The notes under the pieces: model-generated | Seen by the model: the letters and a program-made list of their open reading frames with translations, nothing else | Databases searched by the model: none | What the model was told of the DNA's origin: nothing | Source of the DNA: Seiridium cupressi | Lineage: Eukaryota; Ascomycota; Sordariomycetes; Amphisphaeriales; Sporocadaceae | DNA: 64,000 nt | Direction of reading: 5' to 3' | NCBI GenBank assembly: GCA_036674765.1 | Contig: JARVKI010000076.1 | Location: 62,001-126,000, forward strand | Translations under genes and position numbers: made by a program | In this document: positions 46,021 to 57,170 of the stretch, one piece after another | Numbering within the stretch: position 1 is the stretch's first letter | Layout: every line of letters starts with the position of its first letter

Positions 46021-47535
46021 TGCGCACAACTGTATAGCAACTCAACCGAACGTAAGACTATAGGTTTCAATCTGCGGACGATCAAAGAAGAAGAAAACTG
46101 CCTACCGAAGCGCGATGGTGCATGGCTTTATGTGGGATGCCGAACCCGACTCATCCGCATGCGCCAGAGCAGGGATTATATAAAGTGGCCGGGAATGACG
46201 ACTTGGGTCAAGTAGCTCAATTTTGCTTGCGCACCACGGCCAATCACAGTGCGCACGTGTATACAGGTACAGCACACATGCAGGATTGAGATGCAGATCG
46301 TCTTTGGTGGATAAGGATTCGCGCTGGACACCTGTGACGTCGAATAAACTTTTTGCATGCGATTAAAACGAAAAGTCTGGTTGGACGTTGGAATTACAAT
46401 GACATGGCATTCGTGGGCCGTAGTGAAATACTAGTATGCTATCCTGCGGTGCGTCGGGTATATTGGCAATGCCAGTTTCCAGGCTCAGAACACGCAAGAT
46501 ATATGTAAGCTTCAAATTCACCACATCCTTTCGGCCTGCTCAAGTGGAGCATGCCCATGTTGGACTTGAGCGATACCCGCATATTATTATGGAAAAAGAC
46601 CATGGGAATAGTATCACACTAGTCAATAAACTCTCACCTCACAGATTGAGGAGATTAGTAGAGCAATGAGTTGCGTGAATCTGATATCGCTAGCAATTGC
46701 TTTCCATGTGTGTCTATGAGACCATACACGTCCCTCACTTATAGCGATTGTCCATTGTTCTTAATGCCTTGGACTGCGTTACCTCATGGCCATGCTATGG
46801 AGATGAATTTCTCGTCCCATACGATGAGTCAGTTGTTAGTAAATGCCGCGTTTTTATTGCCATCAGAAGCGCTGCTCTCCCAAGATAGCTGGCCAAGACG
46901 ATAGCTGGTCAAATCAGCAATATCTAAGCATGATACATACATCTTGTGGTACTGGCTCAACTGCCTGGAAGGGCATCGAGAGGATATTCTTGGTTTTCTG
47001 ATTGGGCCAAAAGTTACTCCGGCCACATCCGTAACATTACCAGCCCCGATACATACAGCCACAATCGTGTGGTGTGGTGACTATTAAAGTCAATGAGAAC
47101 GATAATTTCTTTCTATTTTTGGTTGCAATTCTCTGGATGTAACTCTTGTCTTAGACGTATGTTCAAGTTAAGACTCATATCCCATTGAAACTCTGAAGAC
47201 ATGACAAGGATTGGGTGAACGAGATGGTCTAAAAATCTGATAATTCTTACATACGATTAGGTATGGCCCTCGACTTTATTGGAATAGCAAATATTCCCGA
47301 GGCTACTATTTTGAGCCTACAAAGGGTGAAAGAAAAACAAGCTTCAAATAATGATAACTCTACATCTATCAACGTGATTTCAACTTCTGCCTTGGGTCAT
47401 AAAAGCTTTGAGGTTTACTCCCTAAGGGCAACAATTTAGGGATTTTAAGCCAGCCAAAAGAATACAACCATATTTCGACTCTTGAAAAATTGTTTCATCC
47501 CCGACAGCACTATTCTCTTGAGGAACGCATCATCA
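46021..47535. other. Gene-free stretch
   Basis: 1.5 kb without a recognisable gene. The first 200 bp should hold the promoter of the phosphodiesterase gene. Confidence 0.45.
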
Positions 47536-48929
47536 ACTCAATATGCATCATGATGTATACCTGACGGCCAGGGCTCCATCCCCGGAAACCCTTGGTGTGA
47601 CGGCACCTTCTTTCCTAACCACGACGAGGGCCGCGCACACAAGTACGAAGATGCCGCGGCGATGGCTCTCTGCTTGATGTGCGACAAGGAAGGCATCCAA
47701 AGATGTAGCCGCTGCCAAGCTCAATACTGCTCGAAGGAGTGCCAGGAGAAAGATTAGACCTTTCACAAGCTTATCTGCAACTCTCTTGCTACTAAATATT
47801 CCGACCCCAGCCAACCGCCTCAACACTTCAGAGCCCTTTTGCTGTCACAGAATAAGAGCAAGCCTCAGCTCGTCTGGGTCTATAATGACGGGTCAGAGAC
47901 GACAACGTATCCCTTGGATGAGGTTGACCGACTGTCCTTGCGCGACTCTAAGGGCCATGCTGTGGGACTTGCCATGGACGGGGACATATCAGAGTCCATT
48001 CCTATTGATCAAAGCATTCCCAACCGCCGCTGTGGCCGAGGCCTACATATCAACGTGCACTGCCGTACACGCCCCAATGAACGTGACAGACAGTTTCTTA
48101 AGCTCAACGAGTCCATAGCTCGCCTTTCGCCTCCTGGCCATGCCATGGTTCAGTACGGACCAGCTCTTGTTTGGGCATACAACTACAAGAAGGACTCGAT
48201 GGTAATGGACGGCTCATTCACCAACAAGCACATATCACCTATCGAGCCGAATGATTTTAGTGCTCGCGACTTCCGCTCAGTGGTCGACTTTCTACATTCG
48301 TACAGGGCCAATCCCTGCGTCATCGATCCCGAGCGTTTTCTCCTGTACCACGACTGCACGATGGTGCCTGCAGTCAAAGTCAATTGCGACGGCGACGTCA
48401 AGCGCTATCAGCCATTTCTCCGCGATGGTGTCTCCAAGCTTCCCCAATTTGAATCAGTCATGGTCCCTTCTCAGATGCCTGTCGTGTTGCAAGAGCCTGC
48501 ATCATGGGCAGAACTGCTCGGTCTCGCCTGGGATGTTCGACTGGTACCCAGCAATATCGAACTGGGCTTGGAGGAGCGACAGAATCCACACGCCAAGTAC
48601 CTCGGCCCGCTCCGCCAGGTGGTAAGAGAGTTTGGAGAGTTTTCGATTCCTTGCGTTACTACGGAGTCAATGGGCACTGTTCTTTTATCATGCGCACAGA
48701 CGGCGGTCTTATCCATCGCCTTCACGTCAACTGGATGATATCTGACGTCGGCGATCTTGTCGATGAACATGGCCTACGCCTCCTCGAACTGTGCAGTATG
48801 ATGGGAAACGGGGAGAAGGTCAAGGAGGATTGGGGGGACTTGAAATTGAACTGGCTTACATTCCTCAAGAAGAGGTACAAGCAGTCGGATGGAACGGTCG
48901 CGTCGCCTTGGAAACGGAACGTGACGTAG
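47536..48929 (+). pseudogene. MYND-finger protein gene carrying a nonsense codon and frame breaks
   Basis: The reading NPWCDGTFFPNHDEGRAHKYEDAAAMAL leads into a MYND zinc finger (ALCLMCDKEG.QRCSRCQAQYCSKECQEKD). The next codon, TAG at 47755-47757, stands where the family has Trp (DW..HK..C), and THKLIC-like sequence follows (TFHKLIC). After it a long open frame (about 47790-48738) and a second one ending at 48929 (RYYGVNGHCSFIMRTDGG...) cover the C-terminal region typical of fungal MYND proteins. They are in different frames, and no intron I tested joins them. The extreme N-terminus is also out of frame with the finger. All conserved Cys/His remain. The gene is probably inactivated; a sequencing error at several sites is the alternative. 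Confidence 0.7.
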
Positions 48930-49111
48930 TACTAGGCCGCATCTGATTGCACAAATCTAAGGCCATGTGAATTACTCTAGTCAGCTCCACAGTTAAGTGT
49001 TGATGCCGATCAACACAGGATAACGAAGCCTTCCGATGTACTCTCTCTGGCATGTGAATGTTTAAGATCCCCTGAATACACTTTTCTACACAAAACTTAG
49101 TTCTACATCTT

Positions 49112-50250
49112 TCATCGGCCTTCCCATAAAGGCCGCAGTCCTGTTAATCCGATGAACAGTGCCTCGCTAGTACGAATAGTTCTGCTACCTTGACCCGGCA
49201 GAATATTGATCCAGTAATCGAATAACTCCTTCGTCTTGCCTCTGATAATGCCCATCTCTTGTAACGCAGGATCGTTCTCGGCAGCATACTCCAGTCCGCG
49301 CGGGCCACCAAATACTACGATGAGATGGTTGAACTTCAGAGACTCCTTCTTCTTTTGGGGAAAGGCATCCGAGATCGGCCTTCCGCGCTCCGACGTGGCT
49401 ATGCTTACATCGTAGCCGCCCTCAAACGCGCACTCCTCGAATACGGCGGCTAGAGAACCGGCGCGTCGGATAGAATAACCCCAGTAGTAGCCTCCCTCCG
49501 TCCTGGGTGCATCGGGATGGACAGGCTCTGCCCGTGACGGATCATTCTCGTTGATCTTCAAGGTGACTCTGTGGTTGGACGGGATATCGGCATCAATAGT
49601 GACCTTCTCGTTTGCCCCAACATACACCACCGTGCCGCTGCTTCCACGGGCTCCCTCCGACGTCGTCACTCCCTCACAGTACGGCAGATAGTCGGCCGGA
49701 TTGGGGTGGTGCGGCATGTCCAAGCTTTCCAGAAGTCCGGCTTGCTTCAAGTTTTGGTGGAAGGGGATAAGTGCTTTCCGCATGAAAGGGGGTACCTCGA
49801 CGTAGTTCAGAAGATGCTCTATGTAACCACACGGGTCAATGTCACCCATATAGCTACTAGGATCAACATTGTTCATGCGCCTGTCCATAGGCGAGTCGTC
49901 AAAGATAACAATCTCATCAACACTGAAGACGGCAAGAGCGCGGGCGATCTGGTTAATCACGGCTGTTCGTTGGTCATCTCGCCGGCATCTGGGCTGCAGT
50001 TAGCGACCAGCATGCAAGTTAGTCACTGAGGTGAGGCCTACGTCGACAAAACACTGCCCGGGACTGCGACCGAGACGGTCCAGTCACGGCCACCTTGCGG
50101 CTGAAAAAAGGCACTGGGCTTGGAAGTATCGACAAAATCCCCCTCGCTAGTGACCTTCCGTTTCTAGGTGGGGCGGTCAGGTCGAAATGTACAAATGCGG
50201 CAAACTTTGAGAGAATCTCATACCTTGAATCTGTCCTGGTCGTACGACAT
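49112..50250 (-). CDS. SPOUT-fold RNA methyltransferase (SPOUT1/C9orf114, DUF171 family)
   Basis: Exons 50250-50224, 50100-50042 and 49988-49112 give 320 residues. Exon 1 is only nine codons (MSYDQDRFK). Exon 2 supplies WTVSVAVPGSVLS, the family's N-terminal strand. Exon 3 opens with QIARALAVFSVDEIVIFDDSP. Further marks are CGYIEHLLNYVEVPPFMRKALIP, the Cys-Glu-Gly turn before VTT, the inserted domain with VYVGANEKVTID, and the SAM-knot end LIVVFGGPRGLEYAAENDP with SEALFIGLTGLRPL. The fold is a knotted SPOUT methyltransferase. The human homologue methylates rRNA/miRNA-type targets and is linked to centromeres; the fungal role is less clear. It is divergent from the thioredoxin gene. Confidence 0.88.
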
Positions 50251-50681
50251 GTTGCCGGTCTTATGTGATACTGATGAGACGGGAAGAACGAAGAACAAGG
50301 TCTCTCTCGGTTAGGCGCACTAGTCAGGCTGCTTGCAACGTCGTAAATGAATGGATGCTGCTTTCAGAATTTTGGCGGAGTGAATAATTCTACCGGCCAA
50401 AATCAACATGAGGCTTGACCGCCTGCTGCTTGGGGCGCTCCGAGGCTCGCTAGGCGGCCCGAGATCGTGGCTCAGTGGAGAAGTGGACACTCTATCGCTT
50501 TGGCCATGCAACTGTGCCGCTAACGCCGCGCTGACAACCATTGGCCCTCGACCTGCCGGAGCGGCCAGCAGCGATCATCAACTGACAGCCAAACCAAGAC
50601 ACCAACTTGTCCTGCAGCAGCCAGCTCGAGCCCCGAAGCAAGCAGTACAGCACAGCACATCCTATCATTACACTGGCCAGG
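50251..50681. promoter_or_regulatory. Shared promoter, SPOUT methyltransferase / thioredoxin
   Basis: A 431-bp divergent intergenic region. I see no other gene or clear motif in it. Confidence 0.4.
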
Positions 50682-51456
50682 ATGACTGTCAACATTGGAT
50701 CCCAGAATGAGTGGTCGCGCATCCTGAGTTCGTCGACCATCGTCGTCGCAGACTGTAAGCCGCTCTCTGCCCCTCCATCCCGCGACGGCCTCGCTTACAA
50801 ATGAAATGCTGCAGTCTACGCCGACTGGTGCGGTCCATGCAAGATGATTGCGCCGACGTTCGAATCGCTCGCGACCAAGTTCTCCAAGCCTGGTAAGATT
50901 ACCTTCTGCAAGGTCAACACCGACAACCAGCAAGCCATCGCCCAAGCCCACGGTGTCCGCGCCATGCCCACGTTCTTGATCTTCAAGAGCGGTTCCGTTA
51001 TCGAGACGATCCAGGGCGCCAACCCGCCAGCGCTCACTGCCGCGGTCGAGAAGTCTGTCAAATTAGCTGGGAATGTAGCCCCAGGCGCATCGTTCAAGAC
51101 CCCAGGCAGGACGCTTGGTGGGAGCGGACCGGCTGCTCTGAGAAGTGCAGGAGGCCGGACACTTGGGAGGCCATCCAAGTTCAGTCCATTCAATTTCTTC
51201 AATGTGATGTTGACGTTCTTTGCGCTCTACTTCGTCTCCCTGTTCTCTGTAAGTTGTCGCGTGCTACATCGAGATGCATTGGTATTAATTAATGCGGCTG
51301 TAGTTCGACCCTTACAAGGCAGCAGAGAAATCCGACTTCAACGTTCACAAGCCAAGAGACCAGACGTTTGGAAGAGATCAGACAAGTGGAAAGCCTGGTG
51401 CAGCGGCGCGTCCCTCCGGCGGAGTGAGGACGTTGGCAGACCTGGGCGGGAACTAG
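50682..51456 (+). CDS. Thioredoxin-domain protein with C-terminal membrane segment
   Basis: Exons 50682-50754, 50815-51248 and 51304-51456 give 219 residues. The first join forms DFYADWCGPC, with active-site C30 and C33. Residues 1-105 are a complete thioredoxin fold, with cis-Pro in AMPTFLIF. A basic linker rich in Gly, Arg and Leu follows (about 120-150), then a single hydrophobic segment (LTFFALYFVSLFSF) near 155-168, and a polar tail of about 50 residues ending DLGGN. This points to a membrane-anchored disulphide reductase whose thioredoxin part could face the cytosol. Tail length and anchor are unusual for a plain cytosolic thioredoxin. The second intron (GTAAGT...TGTAG) is needed to reach this tail. 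Confidence 0.88.
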
Positions 51457-51788
51457 ACGATGTTGACCTTTCATGATATCCCATAGCGTATTCTACCGGC
51501 ACGTCAATGTATCTTAGCTTGTTTATTATCTCTTTCATTGTAGACGAACTCCTGTCCTCTGGTACAGGTGAATTTGCCTTTGAACTTACCCTCATTTTAT
51601 TAGTGATGAGGAATACTGGCACTTTGGTTGGCTAATGCTAAACTCGACGCGCTAGCACGGGCCTGCTTGCATGGGTCTAAGAATTTCTAGCATGAAGCTT
51701 CAGAGCTTCGAGGTGAAATGCGATTCGTCTCCAAAACGATCAAGCTTGCAGTCCTTTTTCTATTCGTTTCTCAGATTGTATAATAACC
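51457..51788. other. Short intergenic, RSM22 promoter
   Basis: About 330 bp between the thioredoxin stop and the RSM22 ATG. No further feature was seen. Confidence 0.4.
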
Positions 51789-54275
51789 ATGTTGTCCGCC
51801 CGGAAGGTACAGAAGGCATGTCCCAGCTGCCGAGCCCAGCTTTTGAGCCTCTTCGAGAACGGCTTTGCCAGCGTTACGACCCGCCCACAGCGTCCTGCGC
51901 CAAACAGCTTTCACAACAGACGGTCGCCGCTGAGCGCAGGAAGAAGGCCATTCTCGTCAACAAGGCGAAAGTTGCAAGATGGACAGCCAGAAACTGCCTC
52001 AACGGTTCCATCGGTCCCACAGACGCCTGAAGAGCTCGAGATGATTGTGCGACAAGCGAAACACCAGTTCGGAAACACATTGCCGAAAGGCTATTTGAAC
52101 GAGGAGGAACTCAAGCTATACACTCGCTATTATGGCCCCCCGTTACGGGAAACTAGGCCAGAGGACGTAGGCATGCCCATTGATCAGGCATTGCTAGCAG
52201 AGACGCACAAGTATGTGCTGGTGAAGAACAAGAACATGCTGTTGAAGGAAAACGAGGATGGCGAACTGCAAGAGGTCGACTACCACGTCCCGCAGTTGCC
52301 CGAGGCGTCAGATGAGGCTTCAGAAGGACAGGATGAGCTCGTAGAACTCGCCGAGGATGAGGATCTTCCTTCAGATGCCGGCATCGACTACATCAAGGTG
52401 GTTGCCAAGAATCACCGCGAGTTCGACGCTCTCTTGAAACTACAGAGAGACTTTGAGAAGGCGAGTCTGCGCCCGGCCGACCGAGAAGCTATCGAGGAAG
52501 ACGAAGAGGGCATCGAGGAGGAACAAGAAGAGATAGAGGAAGAAGAGGAAGATGACGGCGAGGTCGATGCCGAATTTGCGCTGGAAGAAATCCCTGAGAG
52601 GGAGCGAGTCCATCAACTCAGCGAACTGGGTCAATGGAGGACGAACCCAACCACGCTGCACCTACCTAAGGCTGAATTCGTCGCCCCGATTCACACTTTG
52701 CTAGGAAGAACCGACATCAAGCATGTGAGGGAAGCGGCTGAGAAAGCGTTCGGTGGTATAGGTCTACCTCACTCAGTAGCCACTCCTCATTCCGGCAAGA
52801 ACTCCGGACAACTGGCAATTCCCATGGAGGCAGGGCACTCAAAAATGAGCGAGATTGAAGCCGATGCCTATATTGCTACCAACCTCCCGGGCATGTATGC
52901 CTCGACTATGGCTGTGTTGGTTGAGATCCGGAAACGCATGGGTCCGCATTGGTTGCAAGGCTTGCTCAGTCGGGGTAATGGCGAAGGGCCCCGTGTCCTT
53001 GACGTTGGCACTGGTGGTGGTGCTTTGGCTGCTTGGGAGCGCGTCTTGCAGACCGAGTGGGATCTACTGCACGGCTCTTCTACCGGCAAAGGGATGATGG
53101 GCCCTCCAGGGAAAAAGACGGTTGTCGTTGGTTCGGACCGTCTTCGCCATCGCGTGTCGCGCTTCTTGAACAACACCCAGTTCTTACCACGGCTGCCGGA
53201 CTACTTACACTCGGGCACTCACATGGAAAAGATGGACGACTCGGAGTTACCAGCACCGCGGAAGGTGTTCGATGTGATCATTGCATCGCATCAACTTATG
53301 CCGTTCAAGGAGGAACATAAGCGCAAGGCTTTCATCGACAACCTGTGGGAGATGTTGTCACCGGAAGGAGGTATTCTCATCGTGCTGGAGAAGGGTCACC
53401 CTCGTGGCTTCGAGGCTGTTGCACACGCTCGCCAAAGGCTACTTGAAGAATTCATCGAATGCCCGACCTCCGACCCTCAGCCAGAGACCTTGGACCCAGA
53501 AACGCGCCGCACCCGTGAGCCTGGTATGATCGTTGCGCCTTGTACCAACCACAAGAAGTGCCCCATGTACTTGACTCCCGGGATGGCACACGGCCGGAAG
53601 GACTTCTGCCATTTCAGTCAACGCTTCATCCGACCACCATTTTTACAGAGGATACTCGATGCAGCACATCGTAATCACCAGGATATCGATTTCTCGTTCG
53701 TGGCTGTACAACGAGGTGTCACACCCAGCTCACCTACACCTCTCCCCACAAAACAGGGCAAAGACGCAAGCGATGCTGCCTTTGAAGGCTACGAATACGC
53801 AACAGAGGCTCCTAACCCCCTGTCCCTCCCCAGGACCGTCATGCCACCTTTGAAGCGGACGGGTCATGTTACGCTTGACATGTGCACACCGGCCGGCACG
53901 ATCGAGAGGTGGACAGTGCCCAAGAGCTTCAGTCGTCAGGCATATCGCGATGCTCGTAAAGCACAATGGGGCGATCTCTGGGCTCTAGGTGCCAAGACTC
54001 GTGTTGTACGAGCTGTCAGACTGGGCAAGGGAGGTATCGCGCCCAATGATGGTGGAATCAGAGCAAGACGTGCGGCCGAAGCAGTGAAGGCCAAGATCAA
54101 GGTTGTTAACCTTGACACTGATTCGAGTGGTATCTTCAAAGCCAATGAAAAGGGAGGCGCTTCAGGCGGCAACCTCCTTGGAGGTCGTGGCAGAGTGCCA
54201 ACGGAGAGAAGGACGAAGGGTGGCAAGAAAGTTCGCCAGAGGAGGGTTAGAGATATCCTGGGGGAAGAGGACTGA
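51789..54275 (+). CDS. RSM22: Mitochondrial Rsm22-type methyltransferase-like ribosome assembly factor
   Basis: A single exon of 828 residues. The first 65 residues are rich in Arg and Ser with RRPFSSTRRKLQ, a mitochondrial presequence. Residues about 130-290 include a long acidic run (EEDEEGIEEEQEE and on). The methyltransferase core starts at about 400 with RVLDVGTGGGALAAWE. After VVIASHQLMPF and GGILIVLEKG there is a Cys cluster, C585 and C591 (APCTNHKKCPM) and C607 (DFCHFSQRF), of the kind proposed to hold an iron-sulphur centre in this family. Rsm22 proteins (human METTL17) assist assembly of the small mitochondrial ribosomal subunit. The C-terminus is basic (GGKKVRQRRVRD). No intron is needed. 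Confidence 0.93.
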   Translation: MLSARKVQKACPSCRAQLLSLFENGFASVTTRPQRPAPNSFHNRRSPLSAGRRPFSSTRRKLQDGQPETASTVPSVPQTPEELEMIVRQAKHQFGNTLPKGYLNEEELKLYTRYYGPPLRETRPEDVGMPIDQALLAETHKYVLVKNKNMLLKENEDGELQEVDYHVPQLPEASDEASEGQDELVELAEDEDLPSDAGIDYIKVVAKNHREFDALLKLQRDFEKASLRPADREAIEEDEEGIEEEQEEIEEEEEDDGEVDAEFALEEIPERERVHQLSELGQWRTNPTTLHLPKAEFVAPIHTLLGRTDIKHVREAAEKAFGGIGLPHSVATPHSGKNSGQLAIPMEAGHSKMSEIEADAYIATNLPGMYASTMAVLVEIRKRMGPHWLQGLLSRGNGEGPRVLDVGTGGGALAAWERVLQTEWDLLHGSSTGKGMMGPPGKKTVVVGSDRLRHRVSRFLNNTQFLPRLPDYLHSGTHMEKMDDSELPAPRKVFDVIIASHQLMPFKEEHKRKAFIDNLWEMLSPEGGILIVLEKGHPRGFEAVAHARQRLLEEFIECPTSDPQPETLDPETRRTREPGMIVAPCTNHKKCPMYLTPGMAHGRKDFCHFSQRFIRPPFLQRILDAAHRNHQDIDFSFVAVQRGVTPSSPTPLPTKQGKDASDAAFEGYEYATEAPNPLSLPRTVMPPLKRTGHVTLDMCTPAGTIERWTVPKSFSRQAYRDARKAQWGDLWALGAKTRVVRAVRLGKGGIAPNDGGIRARRAAEAVKAKIKVVNLDTDSSGIFKANEKGGASGGNLLGGRGRVPTERRTKGGKKVRQRRVRDILGEED

Positions 54276-54898
54276 AAATTGTAAAATCTGGCAATGGTAT
54301 AATCAAGCTGGGCGTGGGCTGTGTATAATGAAATGGAATTTGAAATGGTATTGAAAATGGTCAGAATGCTACGAGAGTGTTGATCAGGGTTGACATGAAG
54401 CAGCGTATGTCGAACGAATTGCATACGGAACTGTAAATATATAGTTAAGCACACGCAAGGGGGAGCTGCAAACCGTGTATGAATGATGTAACAATAAGAG
54501 ACAATCTCAGACCACCTGAGGGGTGTAAAGCCAACAAGACTTACCATTCAGAGTGGTAAAAGATGACTGCTAGCCACCAAGACTAGATGATATAATGAAT
54601 TGAGTACAATATGCTTTGACCTTGGTGTATTGCGGCAGCAAGCCGTACAGTGCGCCACATGTCAGCTTGACTGCTTGACAGCCCCGGGCTATGGTAACCA
54701 AGCGGAGGGGAATATTTGCCCTCCGGCTGCTGACAGTGACACTACTATATACACTTCACTCTAAGTAAAACCAAAATCTCTCGACAATTCACTTTGTCAT
54801 CCTGCAAATGCCAACCCAAGGCCAATTTGATCGTGGCTTGAATTATCACCGGACCCGCCCTCACCTTGAGACGCTGACGCATTATAATAGCGTTCGAA
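54276..54898. other. Intergenic
   Basis: 3' flank of RSM22 and upstream of the broken regulator. No gene or RNA was recognised. Confidence 0.4.
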
Positions 54899-56389
54899 AT
54901 GGGACCTGGTGAGCCCAACAAATCCAAGCTTTCTAGGACGAGTAGGGAAATGGCACGAACGGGTTGCATAACATGCAAAAAGCACGCATGTCAAATGTGA
55001 CGAAACACAACCACATTGCACCAAATGTCTCAGGAGCCGAGGGCACTGTGAAGGCTATGCTGTCCAACCAAAGAACAAGCTACCCGGCAAATCAGCTGAA
55101 ATTCCAGAGATCCTGTTCGCGTCACATCCTCAAGATACAGCTATTGCTAGATCCCGACTCTCTCAATACTTGGGATGCTACAGGCATGTTCTACCTCCAA
55201 GAGTTCGTAGGCCTACTCCGAGGTCCTTGTGTCACTGCGGTGTCTAATGGCGACTTGTGGACATCGACAATACCTCAACTCGCCGAGAGTAGCGATCCTC
55301 TTGGGTCTGCCGCCACGGGCATTGGGGCCTTGAATATATGGCACCGCCAAGCTGGGCGCAAGTCGCTGTACCACATATTTGTGCCATCTCTCTCAGCTGC
55401 TACGGAAGACGTTCATCACTTCCAGACCGTTGCATACTACTGTCGCTCTCTCAGGCGGCACCATCAGCAGATGTATTTACAAGGCAAGGTCTTTATTTCG
55501 GTTCCTTTGCTGTTGTTCGAAATGCTCCGTGGAAACAGGAAGGCCGCCCTGGACCATATGAATCATGGGCTTGCTCTATTACTTACTCTCCTAATGGACG
55601 GAGATACGCGTCGACTTGTGGAAAACTTTGCGCCAAATCCCAGGCCTGTCCTGGGTGCCGTAGCAGATTTATTTTCTCACCTGGCTACACCGCCGCGCTA
55701 TTCTTCGGGGAAGAGTTGGTCAAGGACCAGCCCTGACCAACCTACCTTAGCAAAGGGTTGAAGATCAAAAAGCAGTCTACATGTTCATTCCTTACATTAT
55801 TGGACGATTTGTCTCCTTCCTCGGTCACCCACCGCATCCCGCCTGGCTTCACCAACCTTGGCGAATTTCAGAAACATTGGGGTCACGATTCGACGCTCAC
55901 ATACAACGATGACAGTCATAATGATAGAGCTCGTACAAGCCTCGGGCATAACGGGATCCCCAGATGAACCCAATCTTGATAAATTTTACCACGAGATTCT
56001 GGCAGATCCTAGAATCCGAGACTTCTGTGCTGTCTCGATCAAGTCAATATAGGAGCTGGATGCAGCGTTTTTGCCCTTGCATAACAAGATCATGATGGGT
56101 GATGCGAGGCCTCCCAGTTACTTGAAGGCAATCCACCTGCGTACAGTTGCTGGGAGTATACTTTCTCGAGGACCCTCCGCACTTCATCAGCGCCGAGTCG
56201 CTCGAGGCGCAAACGACAAAATTCCGCGAGTATCTGTCTCTAGCCGCTGTTGCTTTACACACGACCAGGCAAGACATCACCAACCCGGCTCATCAAGTAT
56301 CCCTGCAGTGCAGTCTGGCCCGGTTCTTACTGACTATATCCTTCTTCTCCCGTGATCTCCTCACCCGCGACGAAGCCATATGTATATAA
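54899..56389 (+). pseudogene. Zn2Cys6 transcription factor, frameshifted in the zinc cluster
   Basis: From the ATG at 54899 the frame gives ARTGCITCKKHACQM and then TGA at 54998. A neighbouring frame continues the finger exactly where expected: KCDETQPHCTKCLRSRGHCEGYA. A small indel therefore lies within the DNA-binding domain. Downstream, about 55140-55690, a long frame contains the fungal regulatory domain (FYLQEF...FWSTSTIPQLAESSDPLGSAATGIGALN-like block, then VPLLLFEMLRGNRKAALDHMNHGLALL). More shifts lead to ITNPAHQVSLQCSLARFLLTISFFSRDLL ending at 56389. This is the layout of the Fungal_trans_2-type regulators. It cannot make a working protein from this sequence. A rare intron in the finger is less likely. 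Confidence 0.78.
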
Positions 56390-56699
56390 AAGGATTACCC
56401 AGGCCAGGATGGAGTAGCGAACATCCGTGAATTGCATGCTCTGGCCATGCGAAACCATGATCTAGGGTGAGCGAATGCTCGCGAGGGCATTCCCATTGAG
56501 CAATTGCGTCGGCTGTGGCGTCGGTTACTCGTTTTTGAGGATGGTGGTGATCATCTGTTGGTCCGCTACCTTGAGAAAGATCAGGTATCGGGAGGGTGGA
56601 CTGTGGTAGAGGATACTGCTTAGCTCTAGGGTGAGGGCTATGGAGTGCTTGGCGACGGGAACAAATGATGGCACCGCGCCCGCTTCTCATGACGGACTT

Positions 56700-57070
56700 G
56701 TATTAGCTTCACGGGAATGCTGAAGCACGCGTCGTAGAAATCCTTTTCATGTTGTTGCACCGAAGATGTAAGCCGCTCGACTACCTCTCCTTTTTGTAGC
56801 ATAATGATGTGATTAGCCTTCTTGATTGTGGAAAGGCAGTGTGCTATCGTGATTGTTGTGCGGTGGGTGGTGATCTTGTCAAGAAAAGCTTGAACTAGTC
56901 GTCCACTCTTAGTGTCGATGGTGCTTGGGGCCTCCTCGTAGTCTATTACAAGCAGAAGAACATTGGACAGCGAAATGCTGTGTCGATTTCGTCGAGCTAT
57001 CTGTTGGATTCTCTCACCAGCACCCTTTCCGGGATAAGGTTAGGCTGGACCTAGTTTGCTCTCCAGAGAA
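56700..57070 (-). pseudogene. ABC transporter nucleotide-binding domain fragment
   Basis: On the minus strand the pieces ERIQQIARRNRHSIS, NVLLLVIDYEEAPSTIDTKSGRLVQAFLDKITTHRTTITIAH and LSTIKKANHIIMLQKGEVVE follow the order of an ABC signature helix, Walker B, D-loop, H-loop and closing strand of an MDR-type transporter C-terminus. The signature SGGQ and Walker B Asp-Glu are damaged (GAGERIQQ, VIDYEEA), Walker A is absent, and no open frame leads into it. This is a relic about 120 codons long. Confidence 0.7.
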
Positions 57071-57170
57071 AATGAGAGTTAGGGGTGACGGGTTAGATGG
57101 TTTTGGTGGCTCTGGGAGCTTTTGGTACGATTTGACGACAATTCATGTGGAGCGATTTCTTTGAATAGTA

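Noticed and set aside
53936..54547. 203-codon minus-strand frame over the RSM22 3' end
   Set aside because: Mirror of the conserved RSM22 coding sequence; hydrophobic low-complexity reading with no family match.
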